From Fallopia convolvulus (taxonomy: Eukaryota; Streptophyta; Magnoliopsida; Caryophyllales; Polygonaceae), in NCBI GenBank assembly GCA_964016875.1, contig OZ024729.1, positions 25,874,494 through 25,938,493 on the forward strand: a stretch of 64,000 nucleotides of DNA. Direction: 5' to 3'. The number at the start of each line of letters is the position of its first letter. The stretch's first letter is position 1. The notes under the pieces were generated by a model that was not told the DNA's origin, searched no databases, and saw nothing but the letters and a program-made list of their open reading frames with translations. Made by a program: the position numbers and the translations under genes. Shown here piece by piece: positions 13,101 through 23,661 of the stretch.

Positions 13101-16100
13101 CTTTGACTCATTTTCTACGGTCCAAAGGCAGAAGTTCCAAGCTGCACTATGACCGAACCTGACAAAAAAAATCACAATAGAAAAAGCCGGGAGAGTCGCA
13201 TCGGAGACATCCAAGCGAGACTCCATCCAAATCTGCCACTCTGTTGGAGTTTCAGACTCAGCAAATGCATCAGCTTGGCTAGGGGCTCAAAGAACAAACG
13301 AATAAAACTCTCACAAATGGACCAAGCCCTCTCTGATCAAAGATGATTGTCTAGTCTTGATAACTGGGGAGAATGAGAGCCTGAAAACACTCTTCCAACC
13401 TTTTCACAATTACAGTTCCCTCGGTAACTCGAGTCGATGAGTCCTATTCTATGCCGTTCCCACTCCTTAGAATCTTGCTTATATTCCTACATTACGAAAT
13501 ACCCATCCGGGAGTTCGAGGAAAAAACCCGGAACCCGATCTACGGCCGAATAGCAACTTGCACACTGCACGCTTTCGATATCTCTTTCTCCCATAGCCTT
13601 CGTTCAATTCCATTGAACCTCTTAGCCCTATAGTCTTTCTCCCTTATTCTTGAGTTCTCTTTCTGAAAAAGATTCTTTCGGCTTTCTTTGCTTATGTAGA
13701 TCAAAAATGATGAATGGGATTGTGACTTGAAGGGGAAAGGGACATTACTTTAGGGATCAATATGCCATTTAGAAAGACACGGTAACCCGATGTGGATCAA
13801 CGAGTATCAAGAGAACTATCCCAATCAGCATCAATGTAAGCAACAATAAAAGGAGTAACCGAAGGTAACATAGAAATCCCGTGTGGATCAACGAGTATCA
13901 AGAGAACTATCCCAATCAGCATCAATGTAAGCAACAATAAAAGGAGTAACCGAAGGTAACATAGAAATCCCAATAGAAGATGTACCGTGTGCATATCGAA
14001 TTATTCGCTTGAGAGAAGAAAAATGAGATTCTCAAGGGTCATGCATACAGAGGCAGACTTGTTGAACCACGTAGGAGATGTCGGGCTAGGTGAAGGTGAG
14101 ATATTGTAAAGCACCGACTAAACTTCTGTAAAATCGATGGACCAACATTGACACTCAATTTGACTCTAGAGAAAACAGAGGTGACAAACAAGGTTGCACT
14201 TAGACATAGAGGCACATTCCAAAATTTCCCGAGCATACTTCACTTAAGTCAGAAACAGACCACCAAACTATATAGGCCATGTTGAAATCCCCAAGAAATA
14301 TGACAGTAAGAGATAGGCATTAAATGAGGCTATAAGAATGATACCATCAACATACAATAAGAGATAGGCTATAGATGCTCCACATCAGAAAACAAAGAGA
14401 GATGAATCAGAGCGATTGTAGTGGAAACCAATGCGAGTGAGATAAGATGCAAACTAATGCCCTTGGATCTTGTTTTAAACCATAAAGAAATTTCTTGAGA
14501 AGGCATACGTGATTAGGTAGTGCAACCCGGTGGCTAAAACATGTAAATTGTCTACTTGAGATGCCCATGAAGGAAGACATTCTTAACATCAAGTTGATGA
14601 ACAGACCAAGCACGAGAGACAGCAAGACTGAATGTCCCATCACAGTCCATACCTACTTCATGCGATCAACCATTGGCAATGAAGCGAGTCTTGTACAGAC
14701 TACCATTAGAGCGAAATTTAAGCCGAAATAACCACATACAATGTACCGCATTTACATGAGGTGGTCATGGAACTAGAACCTATGTATTATTACTTATAAG
14801 AGCCCGATATTCATCATTCATGATAGTTGACCAATTCATATCAATGAGGGCTTGTTTATGAGAGGTAGGAATGGGAGATAAGATAGTGGCCGGTATTAAG
14901 ATAAAAAAAAGCATTTGGATTTGACGATTATGGCACGAAACCGAGTGGTCATAGGGTGAACAATGTATGGTGGGTCACAAGTTGTGACAAGGGGTCACAA
15001 GCGTGAACAAAGGTCTAGGAGGGGCCAGATGTAGTGTGATGGTTCATGAACTTACTCAAATTTTGGGAAAACGGTATGGGCGTAATTGTAGCTAATAACA
15101 TGAACTTTCAAAGTTGTGAAAAAATAACATCAACAAAGGAAAAAGTTACAATCATCAACAATGGAATAATATCAAGTCATTAACTATCGGTACTTTTATG
15201 TGTATGTATCCTATCACAAATCCCATTATAGTAGAATCATATATGCTACATAGTGAGAAATTACCGTTATCACTTTGACGTTAATTGATACGTACTTTAC
15301 GTAATCAGACAACTAAGGCACTTCAAGTACCTAAAGCATTTCCACCAATTCGACGCGGAATTCAAGTCGGATTGCAAGAAGGGGAAGCTCCCAAACTACG
15401 TGGTAATCGAACAAAGATTCTTCGACATGATGAAGCTGCCGGCCAACGACGACCATCCTTCTCATGACATCTATCAAGGCCAGAAGTTTGTCAAGGAAGT
15501 TTATGAAGCCTTGAGATCAAGCCCTCAGTGGAATAAGATGCTCTTCATTATCGTCTACGACGAGCACGGTGGATTCTACGACCACGTCCCCACCCCTATG
15601 GATGGCGTCCCCAATCCCGATGGCCTCGTCAGCTCCCCTCCCTATAACTTCAACTTCGACCGCCTAGGGGTTCGAGTCCCTGCCATTCTCATTTCTCCTC
15701 GGATTGACCCTGGAACAGGTAACTACTATCTATTATCTAATATCAACTACTCGATCTATCATCATTGTTTACATACATTATAATTTATAAGCATGCTGCA
15801 TGTTTACCAAAATGTAGTGTTACATGAGCCATCGGGGCCATATCCTACATCACAGTTTGAGCACTCCTCAATACCTGCGACGGTGAAGAAGATCTTCAAC
15901 TTGAAAGACTTCTTAAACGAGCGCGACGCATGGGCAGGCACATTTGATTGTGTGTTGACTCGAGAGACTCCAAGAACAGACTGCCCAGGTATATATAAAT
16001 TCAGATTGATTTAATTGACTGATGGTTCAAAATTGATTTTGTAGCTAATTGATAACAAAGATTGAATTTGTTTATGTTAGCACAGTTACCTTGTCGGAGC

Positions 16101-16342
16101 CAGTGAAGACGCGAAGTGACGAAGCTGATGAAGAGAAAGAGCTATCTGAGTTCCAGAAGGAGCTAGTGCAGTTGGCAGCTTGCTTGAAAGGAGACCACAA
16201 GCTGGACTCGTACCCGCACCAGCTCGTAGCCGACATGAAAGTGAAGCACGCTGTCGAGTATGTGAACAAGGCCTATTGGATGTTCAAATGGAGGCTTTAC
16301 TTTGAAAGCTTCTTCTCTTGCTTCACTGGTGGAAAGGACTAA
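4174..16342 (+). CDS. Non-specific phospholipase C (phosphoesterase family), NPC3/4/5-like
   Basis: Five exons: 4174-4431, 11538-11917, 15309-15718, 15818-15988 and 16086-16342. All have GT-AG borders, phases match, and together they give about 491 residues with no stop. The start is the ATG at 4174, which puts the family's N-terminal motif ENRSFDH at residues 22-28. Other family signatures are TQPNR followed by SATSHG in exon 2, NDDHPSHD and DEHGGFYDHV (about 297-306) in exon 3, and EHSSIPATVK in exon 4. Family members hydrolyse common membrane phospholipids such as phosphatidylcholine to diacylglycerol, and some act in phosphate starvation and root lipid remodelling. There is no N-terminal signal peptide, which favours the NPC3/4/5 group over NPC1/2/6. 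The C-terminus ends in a Cys-containing FFSCFTGGKD tail, so terminal lipidation is possible but unproven. Introns 1 and 2 are swollen by transposons. At 491 residues it is somewhat shorter than Arabidopsis NPC4. Confidence 0.93.
4432..5026. other. NPC intron 1, 5' portion
   Basis: AT-rich intron sequence from the donor at 4432 to the left edge of the Helitron. A short near-duplicate, aggcatggtcaaaag / aggcacggtcaaaag, lies at about 4459-4505. I see nothing else in it. Confidence 0.6.
5027..7833 (+). mobile_element. Non-autonomous Helitron in NPC intron 1
   Basis: The 5' end TCTACTATATATATAAAAG starts at 5027 directly after a host A. The 3' end finishes GCTACGCTAG at 7833, directly before a host T. 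That is the A|T insertion with 5'-TC and 3'-CTRR ends of plant Helitrons. A GC-rich, imperfectly paired hairpin (CCGCGCAGGGCACGGG) lies about 10 bases before the end. The 2.8-kb body is AT-rich and has no Rep/helicase ORF, so it would need an autonomous partner. A GC-richer patch at 5370-5500 could be captured gene sequence. No target duplication is expected for this class. Confidence 0.82.
5311..5380. repeat. 35-bp tandem duplication inside the Helitron
   Basis: Two exact head-to-tail copies of a 35-bp unit that begins ggaattttccatagaactta, at 5311-5345 and 5346-5380. Confidence 0.9.
7929..8004. repeat. 38-bp tandem duplication
   Basis: Two near-identical copies of a 38-bp unit starting caatgtgaatggcgctacag, at 7929-7966 and 7967-8004. 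It lies just after the Helitron 3' end in NPC intron 1. Confidence 0.88.
8130..8960. repeat. Diverged ~270-bp tandem repeat array rich in GATGCACA/TGTGCATC
   Basis: A recurring block (gatgcacaaaagtgt, tgcatgtgcattaaaact, then an AT-rich part and aatgaagcacgtacaatgtgca) starts at about 8130, 8405, 8680 and 8950, a period of 270-275 bp. The middle copies are most alike. Each unit carries the near-palindrome GATGCACATC several times. No ORF is present. It lies wholly within NPC intron 1. Confidence 0.8.
9396..9801. mobile_element. hAT-type MITE (406 bp)
   Basis: Ends are taggcttgttaa and, inverted, tagagctgtgaa: short imperfect terminal inverted repeats. The element is flanked by a perfect 8-bp duplication, aagtacac, at 9388-9395 and 9802-9809, the length made by hAT transposases. 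Inner subterminal regions carry cgggt/acccg words around an AT-rich core, as in the related copy at 25088-25522. Confidence 0.82.
10035..11287. mobile_element. Mutator-like (Pack-MULE-type) element, 1.25 kb, in NPC intron 1
   Basis: A perfect 9-bp duplication tattaacaa flanks it at 10026-10034 and 11288-11296. The ends are inverted repeats starting gggtaaatttcacaaaatca on the left and gggtgaattttataaaacca on the opposite strand at the right. They share further blocks such as ttgtgcacaaaa followed by caccctt. The interior at 10560-10930 is GC-richer and has a 108-codon ORF on the minus strand that I do not recognise. This looks like captured gene sequence, but no parent gene can be named. No transposase is present. 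Confidence 0.85.
12217..12298. repeat. 41-bp tandem duplication within the Copia remnant
   Basis: Two identical or nearly identical copies of a 41-bp unit starting taacttgaggggatatgtaa, at 12217-12257 and 12258-12298. It splits the frame between the RNase H fragment and ADIFTKGLPR. Confidence 0.9.
12600..13785. other. Foreign insert splitting the Copia RNase H; possibly mitochondrial DNA
   Basis: About 1.2 kb lies where the Copia RNase H should be continuous. It is more GC-balanced than its surroundings and has none of the transposon motifs seen elsewhere. Runs such as tctttctcccttattcttga and cccatccgggagttcgagga look like intergenic plant mitochondrial DNA. This is an impression from style, not a match; I recognise no gene in it. 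The right edge meets Copia near 13790. Confidence 0.35.
13791..13972. repeat. 91-bp tandem duplication in the Copia remnant
   Basis: Two essentially identical copies, 13791-13881 and 13882-13972, each starting tgtggatcaacgagtatcaa. On the minus strand each encodes the same piece with the RNase H DADWDSSLDTR motif. It adjoins the foreign insert, so it may mark the repair event that placed the insert. Confidence 0.9.
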
Positions 16343-16910
16343 GTACCTTGAGAACTAATCAAACTCTTCAATTCCAGGATACTACATCTTAATTCAGAAG
16401 CAGAAGCGAGCAATACTCTGAACCCAGCTAAGATCAAACAGTACAACATCGTTAACGATTTCAAAATGGCTGGGATTGTTGGATTTTTGATCGTCTTCTA
16501 ACTCTAAATGCAACTCGATCTTCCTTGTGTTCATATCTTTAGTGAAGTTCTTTCTTTAATTGCCCAAAGAACATGGACTAATTAATGAGCCGGTGAAACA
16601 CAGAAAATTGCCCAAAGAGCTCAACAAAACTAACAAGTAGCTTTAGTACGTGGCTTATATTGAATTACCAAGAGATTAAACATGATCAGAAAGGTACGTA
16701 ATCAAGCAAATACATAGATAATGAAAATGAGGGGATTTCCTTAGAACTTTTAATTTTCCCATAATGGGAATCCTTTTCTTTCATACATTTAGCTTCTCTT
16801 CAATGCCACTTATTTCTTAAACAGGTCCTTTGAACTGCTTCAAAGACAAAAAATGAAGCAAGTAAACACGTATTACTTCAGATCTTCCATCATAATTGCA
16901 ACAAAATTAC
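16343..16910. other. 3' intergenic region between convergent NPC and PAP genes
   Basis: About 0.57 kb between two convergent stop codons. It must hold both 3' UTRs and polyadenylation signals. It is AT-rich, with no gene or repeat that I can support. Confidence 0.6.
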
Positions 16911-19900
16911 TCAGGCAATCTCAACATCATCGACCGGATGCCAGACTCTGTTGAAGAACCACATCTTATCAGCTTCAACAGCAAGCCCGTCTTGATTCCG
17001 ATGCCACGCATAGTAGGTGTGCGTCCTGTTCTTGATATCCAGTATGGCATGTCCAAAGCTTGCTTCTCTGAATGCCGAGTACTCCGGCTGTGGATCCGTC
17101 ATGCTGTGAAAAAACCCAAGAGAAAGTAACCATCGAAGTGAATTTTAAAAGAGGGCAAGAAATAAGCTGTGTTAAGTGAAAGAAATGAGATTCTTACTTG
17201 GTTGCTAGTCCTTCAAGATTCCCACCGTCACCAATGGTTATGTACACTGGGGCATTTCGATCCATTATGGGCTTGCACTCGCCATTGACAATATTGTACG
17301 CAATGTTTGATATACGCTTCTGCAATTTTCATTGACATGAGAGTAATTGCAGAGATATGGGGATATGAAGGGAAAATATTAAATTTTCATTAATAAGAAA
17401 CCATGAAAAACTTAGGATTTCACTTACTCTCAAATGGAAACTAACCCCTTATTCATGCTAAATCCGGCTAGATAGGGATGAATTTTACTAAAAAGGAAAT
17501 AATCTCTTTATGCATCTTCCTATCACCATTCTCCTTTCCTTTCATTTAAATTACTCAAGCAATTCGACTTTTTTTTTTGTGTTTAGTTTAAGCGGAGTTG
17601 TAAAAACACTCTATGAGTAGAATTAGAGAAATCTCAGTCTTTAAATAAAATAGGAAAAATTGCCCCAAATATCCCAACCTTTCATTCGGTTGCACACTCT
17701 ACCCCAACCTTTCTAAATTTCACAAAATATCCTATACTTTGGGGATAGTTGTGCACTCTACCCTCAAAGTGTCCACACTTTGAGTAAAATTATGAATTAG
17801 CCCCTCTCTTTTTCGTTTTGTAACAAAAATGTCCAATTCATGTACATATAATTTTTTTTACCATTTATAACATAGGCTTAATGTTTAATTTTCTCATTTA
17901 TAAAAAATAATATAATTACTTTTATTATTTGGTAATAAAAATCTCACCTTTATAATAACCACATAAATCATTAAACCATAATTTTTATTTTACAAAGTAG
18001 TTCATCTTAATACTCTTTTCATTATTATTTTTTTTAAAAATCAACACAAGTAAAAAAAGATATCATAACCTTTTTTTTTATAAAACTTATGTTATAGCTT
18101 CTCACCTTTATAATTAACCACATACATCATTAATCCATAATTTTTACTTTACAAAGTAGCTCATTATAATATTTTTTCCATTATTATTTTTGAAATAAAT
18201 TTAGACACGAGAAAAAAAATTCATAACCCTTTTAAAGTCAAAGTTATGACTATAGTGTACAAAACTTATGTTCTAGCATGCTTATTTATACATAGTGACA
18301 CAAACTAATTAAATAAAAAATATTAAATTAAACATAAAATCCAAATTTCCTTTTTATTAAATGGAAAACTAAAAACTCAATTATTTAAAAAAAAGAAACC
18401 GAAACAAGGCATTAAATATATTCATAATTAATTTTTTATTTTTGACAAACAAAAGTTGGACTCGATGATTATGTAATAACTCAATATTTTCAAACTTTTA
18501 GAAAATAATTTGATGAAAATTCTTACTAATTTTTGTCTAAAATTATTTCGAAAATAATAATGAACAAAAAGTATTGAGATGAACTACTTTTAAAGTCAAA
18601 GTTATGACTATAGATATATGTGGTTAATTATGAAGTGGATAATTTATATTAGCCAAATAATAAAAGTAATGACATTATTCTCATATAAATGAGGAAAGTA
18701 AATCTATAAGGCTATGCTATTACTTTTGACCTTATCCAAAATGTTACTAACCTTAACCAAATATATTTGTAAATAAAGGAAATTGATTGTTTTAAATTAT
18801 TTTCCACTAAAATTGATTTAGAACAAAAAGAGATCTAAAATGATTATTTTTAATGTTTTAATCCTTCTAAGGACAAGATTTACAATTTTTAAAAATTATT
18901 TGTACACAAGTTGGGTATTTTTGTCACAAAATGAAAAGGTGAGGATTCATTCCACAAATTTATCCAAAATGGGGACACTTCGAGGGTAGAGTGCGCAACT
19001 ATTCCAAAAGTATAGGATATTTTGTGAAATTCAAAAAGGTCGGGGTAGAGTGTGCAACTCAATGAAAGGTTGGGATATTTAGAGCAATTTTTCCAATAAA
19101 ATATCAATAGTTAAGATTAAATACTATATGGTTCACCAAAATACTATAGAGTTTTAGAACTTCACCCATAGAGTTTCTGACAAACTTCATGGGAACAAGA
19201 CCGTTTTTTTCCCTCTACAATTCATCCAAACAATATGATTAATGAATATGAACTTCCTTTCTTTTCCTTTACTTCTCTTTTCACATATGCTCGTAAATGA
19301 GTAGTCAAACGCTATCAAATCCATTGATAGATTTCTCATGATAGCTTACAATGAATGAATTCAGCAGAGCTAGGAGTTGAAAAGTGGACTTACAGATCTT
19401 TCATAGGCATGAACATGGCCTGCAAACACCATATCAACTTTGTACTGAAGAAACCAGGGCTCATACATCACTCGCATGGTTTCGCCTTCCATGTAATGGT
19501 AGTTGTAGCTATTGTACCAAGGAGAGTGCAAAAGAACAATAAGCCATGGAGTCTCACTCCTGTTAACCTTAGGAAACTCTTCTTCTAGCCATTTGTACTG
19601 TGGGGTGTACTTTCCTGATCCATAAAGGAACAAAATCATGAGCAATTTATGACAAACCAGAATTCAATAATTTTGGGCTTCTCAATTTAGGGTTTACCGT
19701 AGGCTGAATATGATGATAACACAATGATGTAAGCAGGGCCTCTCTTGATTGAGTACCACAATGGAGCAGTGCTGTTTGAAGCTCTGTATGGAGTACGATA
19801 ACGGTGCGTGAACGGCTTAAATGGCTTGTTTTCTCCCTGAAAACGATTCACAAACTCAATGAGTAGTTTAAAATGAAGAATCCTAGAGAAATGAGAGCAA

Positions 19901-21602
19901 AATGTATAGGAAAAGAAGCTCAAAACAGGGGAAATGAATAGGTGAAGATCAATTTTATGATCCACTTACTTTGATTGATGGAAAATGAAAACACTAGTAT
20001 TTTTGGGAGAAATTATAGAAAAATTCACTTCAACTAATCAAAGTAAATGGACTATAAAGTGCACTATAAAACTGGACCAGAGTATCTCCTGTATCACACA
20101 ATAAGTGCCACTATGTTTTATATATGAACAAAAAAAAAAAACAAGCAATACGCACACATGTTGTTATAGAGGAGAGTTTGCTGAAATTTAAGAGGTGAGT
20201 GTAAGACAGCTAACAATTTCAGGAGCAAAATCAATTTCATGGTTCCCAGCAGTCCAAATCCAAGGCTGATAAGCAACACTTCTCTCTACAAATCTTCCCC
20301 AAGTATCCCATCTAACATTGTCATGATTCGGGTAGTTATCGGCGTATGAGAGGTCTCCCACGAAAAGCACAGCTTGTCCCTTTGATGGGTTCTTTTCATA
20401 ATGGGTTAGCGTTTTGTTCGAGTCAAAACTTTGGCCAAGATCCCCTGAAACCCCAAAATATTGAGAATTGAAGCAAACAGTTATCCAATTGATATAAACC
20501 AATTAGATACAAAAGAAAAAAAGAAGCTTGCCTATTAGGCCAAAAGTATAAGGAACATCAGGCCCAACTTCTGGAGGAGTTTTGAACCAGAATGTTCTTG
20601 AGGTATGACCAGACCCAACTTCATAATAGTACTTAGTATTATACTGCAAAAAGAATATGTAAATTTTATGTTACTAAGAGTTTATCAGCCGAAGCTAAAA
20701 ATATAAAACAAGCTGAAAGATAAATAGATCTGACCTCCAAGTGTTTTATGGTACAGTGATGAATGTAGCCAGATTTGTAGTTATAGTACTTGTAGGTAGT
20801 GATTTTGCCCTCTGCCACTTTCTTCTTGTTTTCCCCTTTCTTCCAATACCACACCGTTTTGGCGCCTGGCTCCTTCATGGTGACCCATGATACTATCACA
20901 GCTCTCCCCTCATGATCTCCTTGTGTTATGTGCACCTGTCATTTGTTTTTGCCCCAGAAGTACAAAAAAATCAGAACGAACTTCAATAAACCAAGAAGAA
21001 ATTGTCGAGAGGACAATTTCAGAAAAGCCCATTAGTAGATTTACTGAACAATGATGATGCTCATTTTACGAATAAAAAAGTCAGAGAACCCCCAATGAAA
21101 TTCAAGAAAATGAAGAACTATATAGGCTTCAATTTGCAACTAATTCGAAGCATACTCAAGAATCACAGTAAGCGCCAAATTCAGAGAAGCCCTCCATCAG
21201 TAAATTCACTAAAAAAGTCAGTCCATAAAAAGTTACTACTCCAATAAATTAATGGGGTTTCATGATGGAAAAAGTAGTAGGTGATCCAATAAAATATTGA
21301 TTTATCAATCATTAGAATAGATAATCACTTTCTGAGGGGATTCATTGGTTCATTGGGGAAAAGAAAGAGTAACTAACCTGTTGGGGCGAGTTGAATCCGG
21401 GGGGTTCGGAGAACACATCACTATCAAGAGGCATATCAATAGCTTTCTCCACCTTCCTGACGAAACTGCTGGTTTTGCCCGCATCGCAAAACGCAGCGTT
21501 TTGGAGGACGGAAACGGCCAAAGCAGAAACAAAGAAGACAAAAACACCGGAAGCAGAAATCGAGCGACGAATAGAACAAGGCAGCAGAGCAGAAGCTGCC
21601 AT
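16911..21602 (-). CDS. Purple acid phosphatase, secreted, PAP10/PAP12-like
   Basis: Eight exons on the minus strand: 21602-21378, 20935-20735, 20643-20532, 20444-20215, 19836-19698, 19614-19394, 17319-17198 and 17103-16911. Phases all match, giving 480 residues. All seven metal-ligand positions of plant PAPs are present: D181 (GDLG), D210 and Y213 (GDLSYAD), N247 (GNHE), H332 (LLHSPWY), H369 and H371 (GHVHAYER). Such enzymes use an Fe(III)-Zn/Mn centre to hydrolyse phosphate monoesters. A hydrophobic stretch at about residues 19-40 fits a signal peptide, and several NxS/T sites (NKT, NST, NRS, NMT, NRT) fit secretion to wall or vacuole. Intron 3 (20531-20445) appears to use a GC donor (ATAG|GCAAGC). 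Intron 7 is 2.1 kb because of a MULE insertion. Length is normal for high-molecular-weight plant PAPs. Confidence 0.94.
17653..19094. mobile_element. Non-autonomous Mutator-like element in PAP intron 7 (1.44 kb)
   Basis: Perfect 9-bp duplication aataaaata at 17644-17652 and 19095-19103. The terminal inverted repeats are about 125 bp long and roughly 90% alike by eye; both start ggaaaaattgc and share atatcccaacctttcatt, ttgcacactctacccc and ttcacaaaatatcctatact. The inside is AT-rich with internal near-repeats (taatttttattttacaaagtag-like words near 17975 and 18140). No transposase and no captured coding sequence were seen. Confidence 0.9.
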
Positions 21603-22169
21603 TTTAGCGTAATTTCCCTGCTAGTGCTTGCTCTGCGCTCTTAGCATTGGGATGAGAGGGTGGAAAATCGGACTAAATAGCGGGCGGATGGATAATGGGA
21701 ACCAGAAGAAGATCACTCTTGCAAGGAAAAGGACAATATGGAAAATACGGGAGAAGAGAATTTTCTTTTTAGTACTGTATTTTGCTGTCAAGTGTTGACT
21801 TTGAATTATTAGGGCCTATAGATGAGCCATTTTATTTATAGCGTAGTTAGTCCATGAGCAATTGACAGGCAGGAAGGAAGATTCTCTCGATTCGTTTGAC
21901 TCTTCAAAATTAACTACATACTCCACCATTTTGTTATGGGTTATATATATTGATGACTCTCTATTTGGCCCCGATTTTCTGCTAATCTTCAGTGATGTGC
22001 ACTTCATGTGCTCACTTATCAATATGAAGCATTTATTAATGCCGTTGGTGCGGCATGTATAGAGAAACTGTTATTGAGAGAGTCTCCTCTAAAATGGGAC
22101 CACGGAGTATTCGGTCTAAATGTAGAGCAGTGTTCGACCGATCGAACCGGGCGAGCCAAAAGACAAGAC
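21603..22169. other. Upstream region of the PAP gene
   Basis: About 0.57 kb between the PAP start (minus strand) and the left edge of the large MULE. It should contain the PAP 5' UTR and core promoter. I looked for a phosphate-starvation P1BS site (GNATATNC) and found none that I would call. If the MULE insertion is real, the native promoter is cut off at about 570 bp upstream. Confidence 0.5.
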
Positions 22170-22181
22170 AAAAAAATAAAG

Positions 22182-22578
22182 GGCGTCCGTTTGCACACTC
22201 TTAATTTTGTGTTGAGCATTTCGATATGGGCGGATTCGTAACCCGCACATAAAAAATCGGATTTTGGAAAAACCTTGAACGGATTATGAACCCGTACAAA
22301 AATTAACACTCGGTTCTGTTAAAAATCGGTCTTTATGGGCGGGTTCCTGTCCTGCATAAAAAAATTGCACAAATTCTAGGCGGGTTTAAAACCCGCACAA
22401 GAAAACGTTACTTATGCGGGTTTTTAAAAACGGTGCTCTTGTGTGGGTTTTGAAACCGCACAAGAGCACCGTTTTTTACCCGACAGAATTCGCTTTTTTA
22501 TGTGGTCCGTGTGGGTTTTTACTATTCACTTTTCAATTGTTAATTCCACTAAACAAGAGAGCATATACGACAAAGTGT
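22182..22578. repeat. MULE left terminal region with GCGGGTTT inverted-repeat units
   Basis: Several variants of a unit cgggtttnaaacccgcaca follow one another. The longest is a 41-bp inverted repeat at 22431-22471 with 13-bp outer arms CGGTGCTCTTGTG and further imperfect pairing inside. This is the presumed promoter/5' UTR side of the transposase gene. Confidence 0.6.
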
Positions 22579-23565
22579 ATGTCGACTTCGAGTAGCGGGA
22601 CCACAGAGACGTCATCGTATAGCGGGTCATCATATTCGTCGGAGTCGTCCTCTTCCGTGGGCAATGTTTCTCTACCCGATAATAAATTGGTTAGTACATA
22701 TTGAATCCTAAAATTATAATATAGCATTTGTTTAGTTTATATTTTGCAATTTCTTTGGTTGAAATTTGAATTTATCGATTTTAGTTTAGGTTGAAACTTG
22801 AAAGTATTGGTTATTGGTCGATTACTAGCCTCGTCTCTAATTTGGAGTATAAACTCGGAAATGAATTCGTAAATGATGATGATTGATTAAATTAATTATG
22901 CATTGTCGGATTTTTATTTCAATAATATATTGTCATGAGAAATTGATAATTATTTGATTGTTGTTTATCATTTTTTTATTACATCATTATTTATTTGAAT
23001 GTTTTTAAAAATTTGCAAGTTCGTAGTTATTAAGGGTGTAGTTTAAACGTTTTCGGTTTTATTCATAGATTTGCCCGTCTAGTGAGCATGTTCATCACAC
23101 GAAAGTCGACTTCTCTACGTACTTTACAAATGATGGGTTTGATACAATGGAAGAGTTGAGACAATGGGTTAGAAAGATCAGTCTTGTCTATCTATTATCA
23201 TAACGACTAAGTCGTCCAAACCCGATAAGATCATTTTGCATTGTTCAAGGTCGGATAAGTATAGACCGGGGAGGAAGAAAGAGGTAAAGAAAGAACGGGA
23301 TTCGAAGAAGACTGAGTGTCCATTTGAGTTGCATGGGTTGTTGAGGAGAGAGAATTCATATACACCCTCTCGTTGGACATTATCAGTGATAAGAAGGTTC
23401 CATAACTATGAGCTTCCCCCGGATTTGAAAGAGGTTAGGGGTGCACATCGTCATAGTGTGAAGGAGCGCAAGCACATAATAGTTGCTAGTACGTCGGGTA
23501 CAAAGCCTAAGTCTGTAATAACTGCTATTTCTATTAAAAAGAAATGGTTATTTTTAATAATTTAA
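22579..23565 (+). pseudogene. MULE transposase N-terminal part (FAR1/GCM-type zinc finger), broken
   Basis: Exon 1, 22579-22689, starts ATG in a Ser/Thr-rich leader and ends at a GT donor. Exon 2 starts at 23069. A frameshift near 23195-23205 separates a segment with FDTMEELRQWVRKI from the zinc-finger region (LHCSRSDKYR ... ECPFELHG ... WTLSVIRRFHNYELP) and then SVKERKHIIVASTSGTKPKS. This is the usual order before the DDE domain in FAR1-related Mutator transposases. The DDE part that should follow is absent; instead there is AT-rich DNA and a Pack-MULE. Confidence 0.72.
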
Positions 23566-23661
23566 ATATTTCTTTAAAATAACAAGATTATTCTTTATTA
23601 TGATTTTTCATAATAATAATAATAATTTTGGTTAAAATTAAACTTGATAGCAAATAAAAAT

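Larger units (their letters stand above)
12165..14950 (-). pseudogene. Decayed antisense Copia retrotransposon pol in NPC intron 2
   Basis: On the minus strand, from high to low coordinates: RT pieces (about 14560-14480, including PNHVCLLKKFLYGLKQ), the RT tail (about 14240-14040), the start of RNase H (DADWDSSLDTR, about 13830-13797), then after a gap the rest of RNase H (12565-12281: SSVEVEYHGVA, TKHIELDIHFVREKVA) and ADIFTKGLPR at about 12210-12172. Frameshifts and stops are frequent. No LTRs were found. The RNase H region is interrupted at about 12600-13785 by sequence unlike Copia. Confidence 0.82.
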
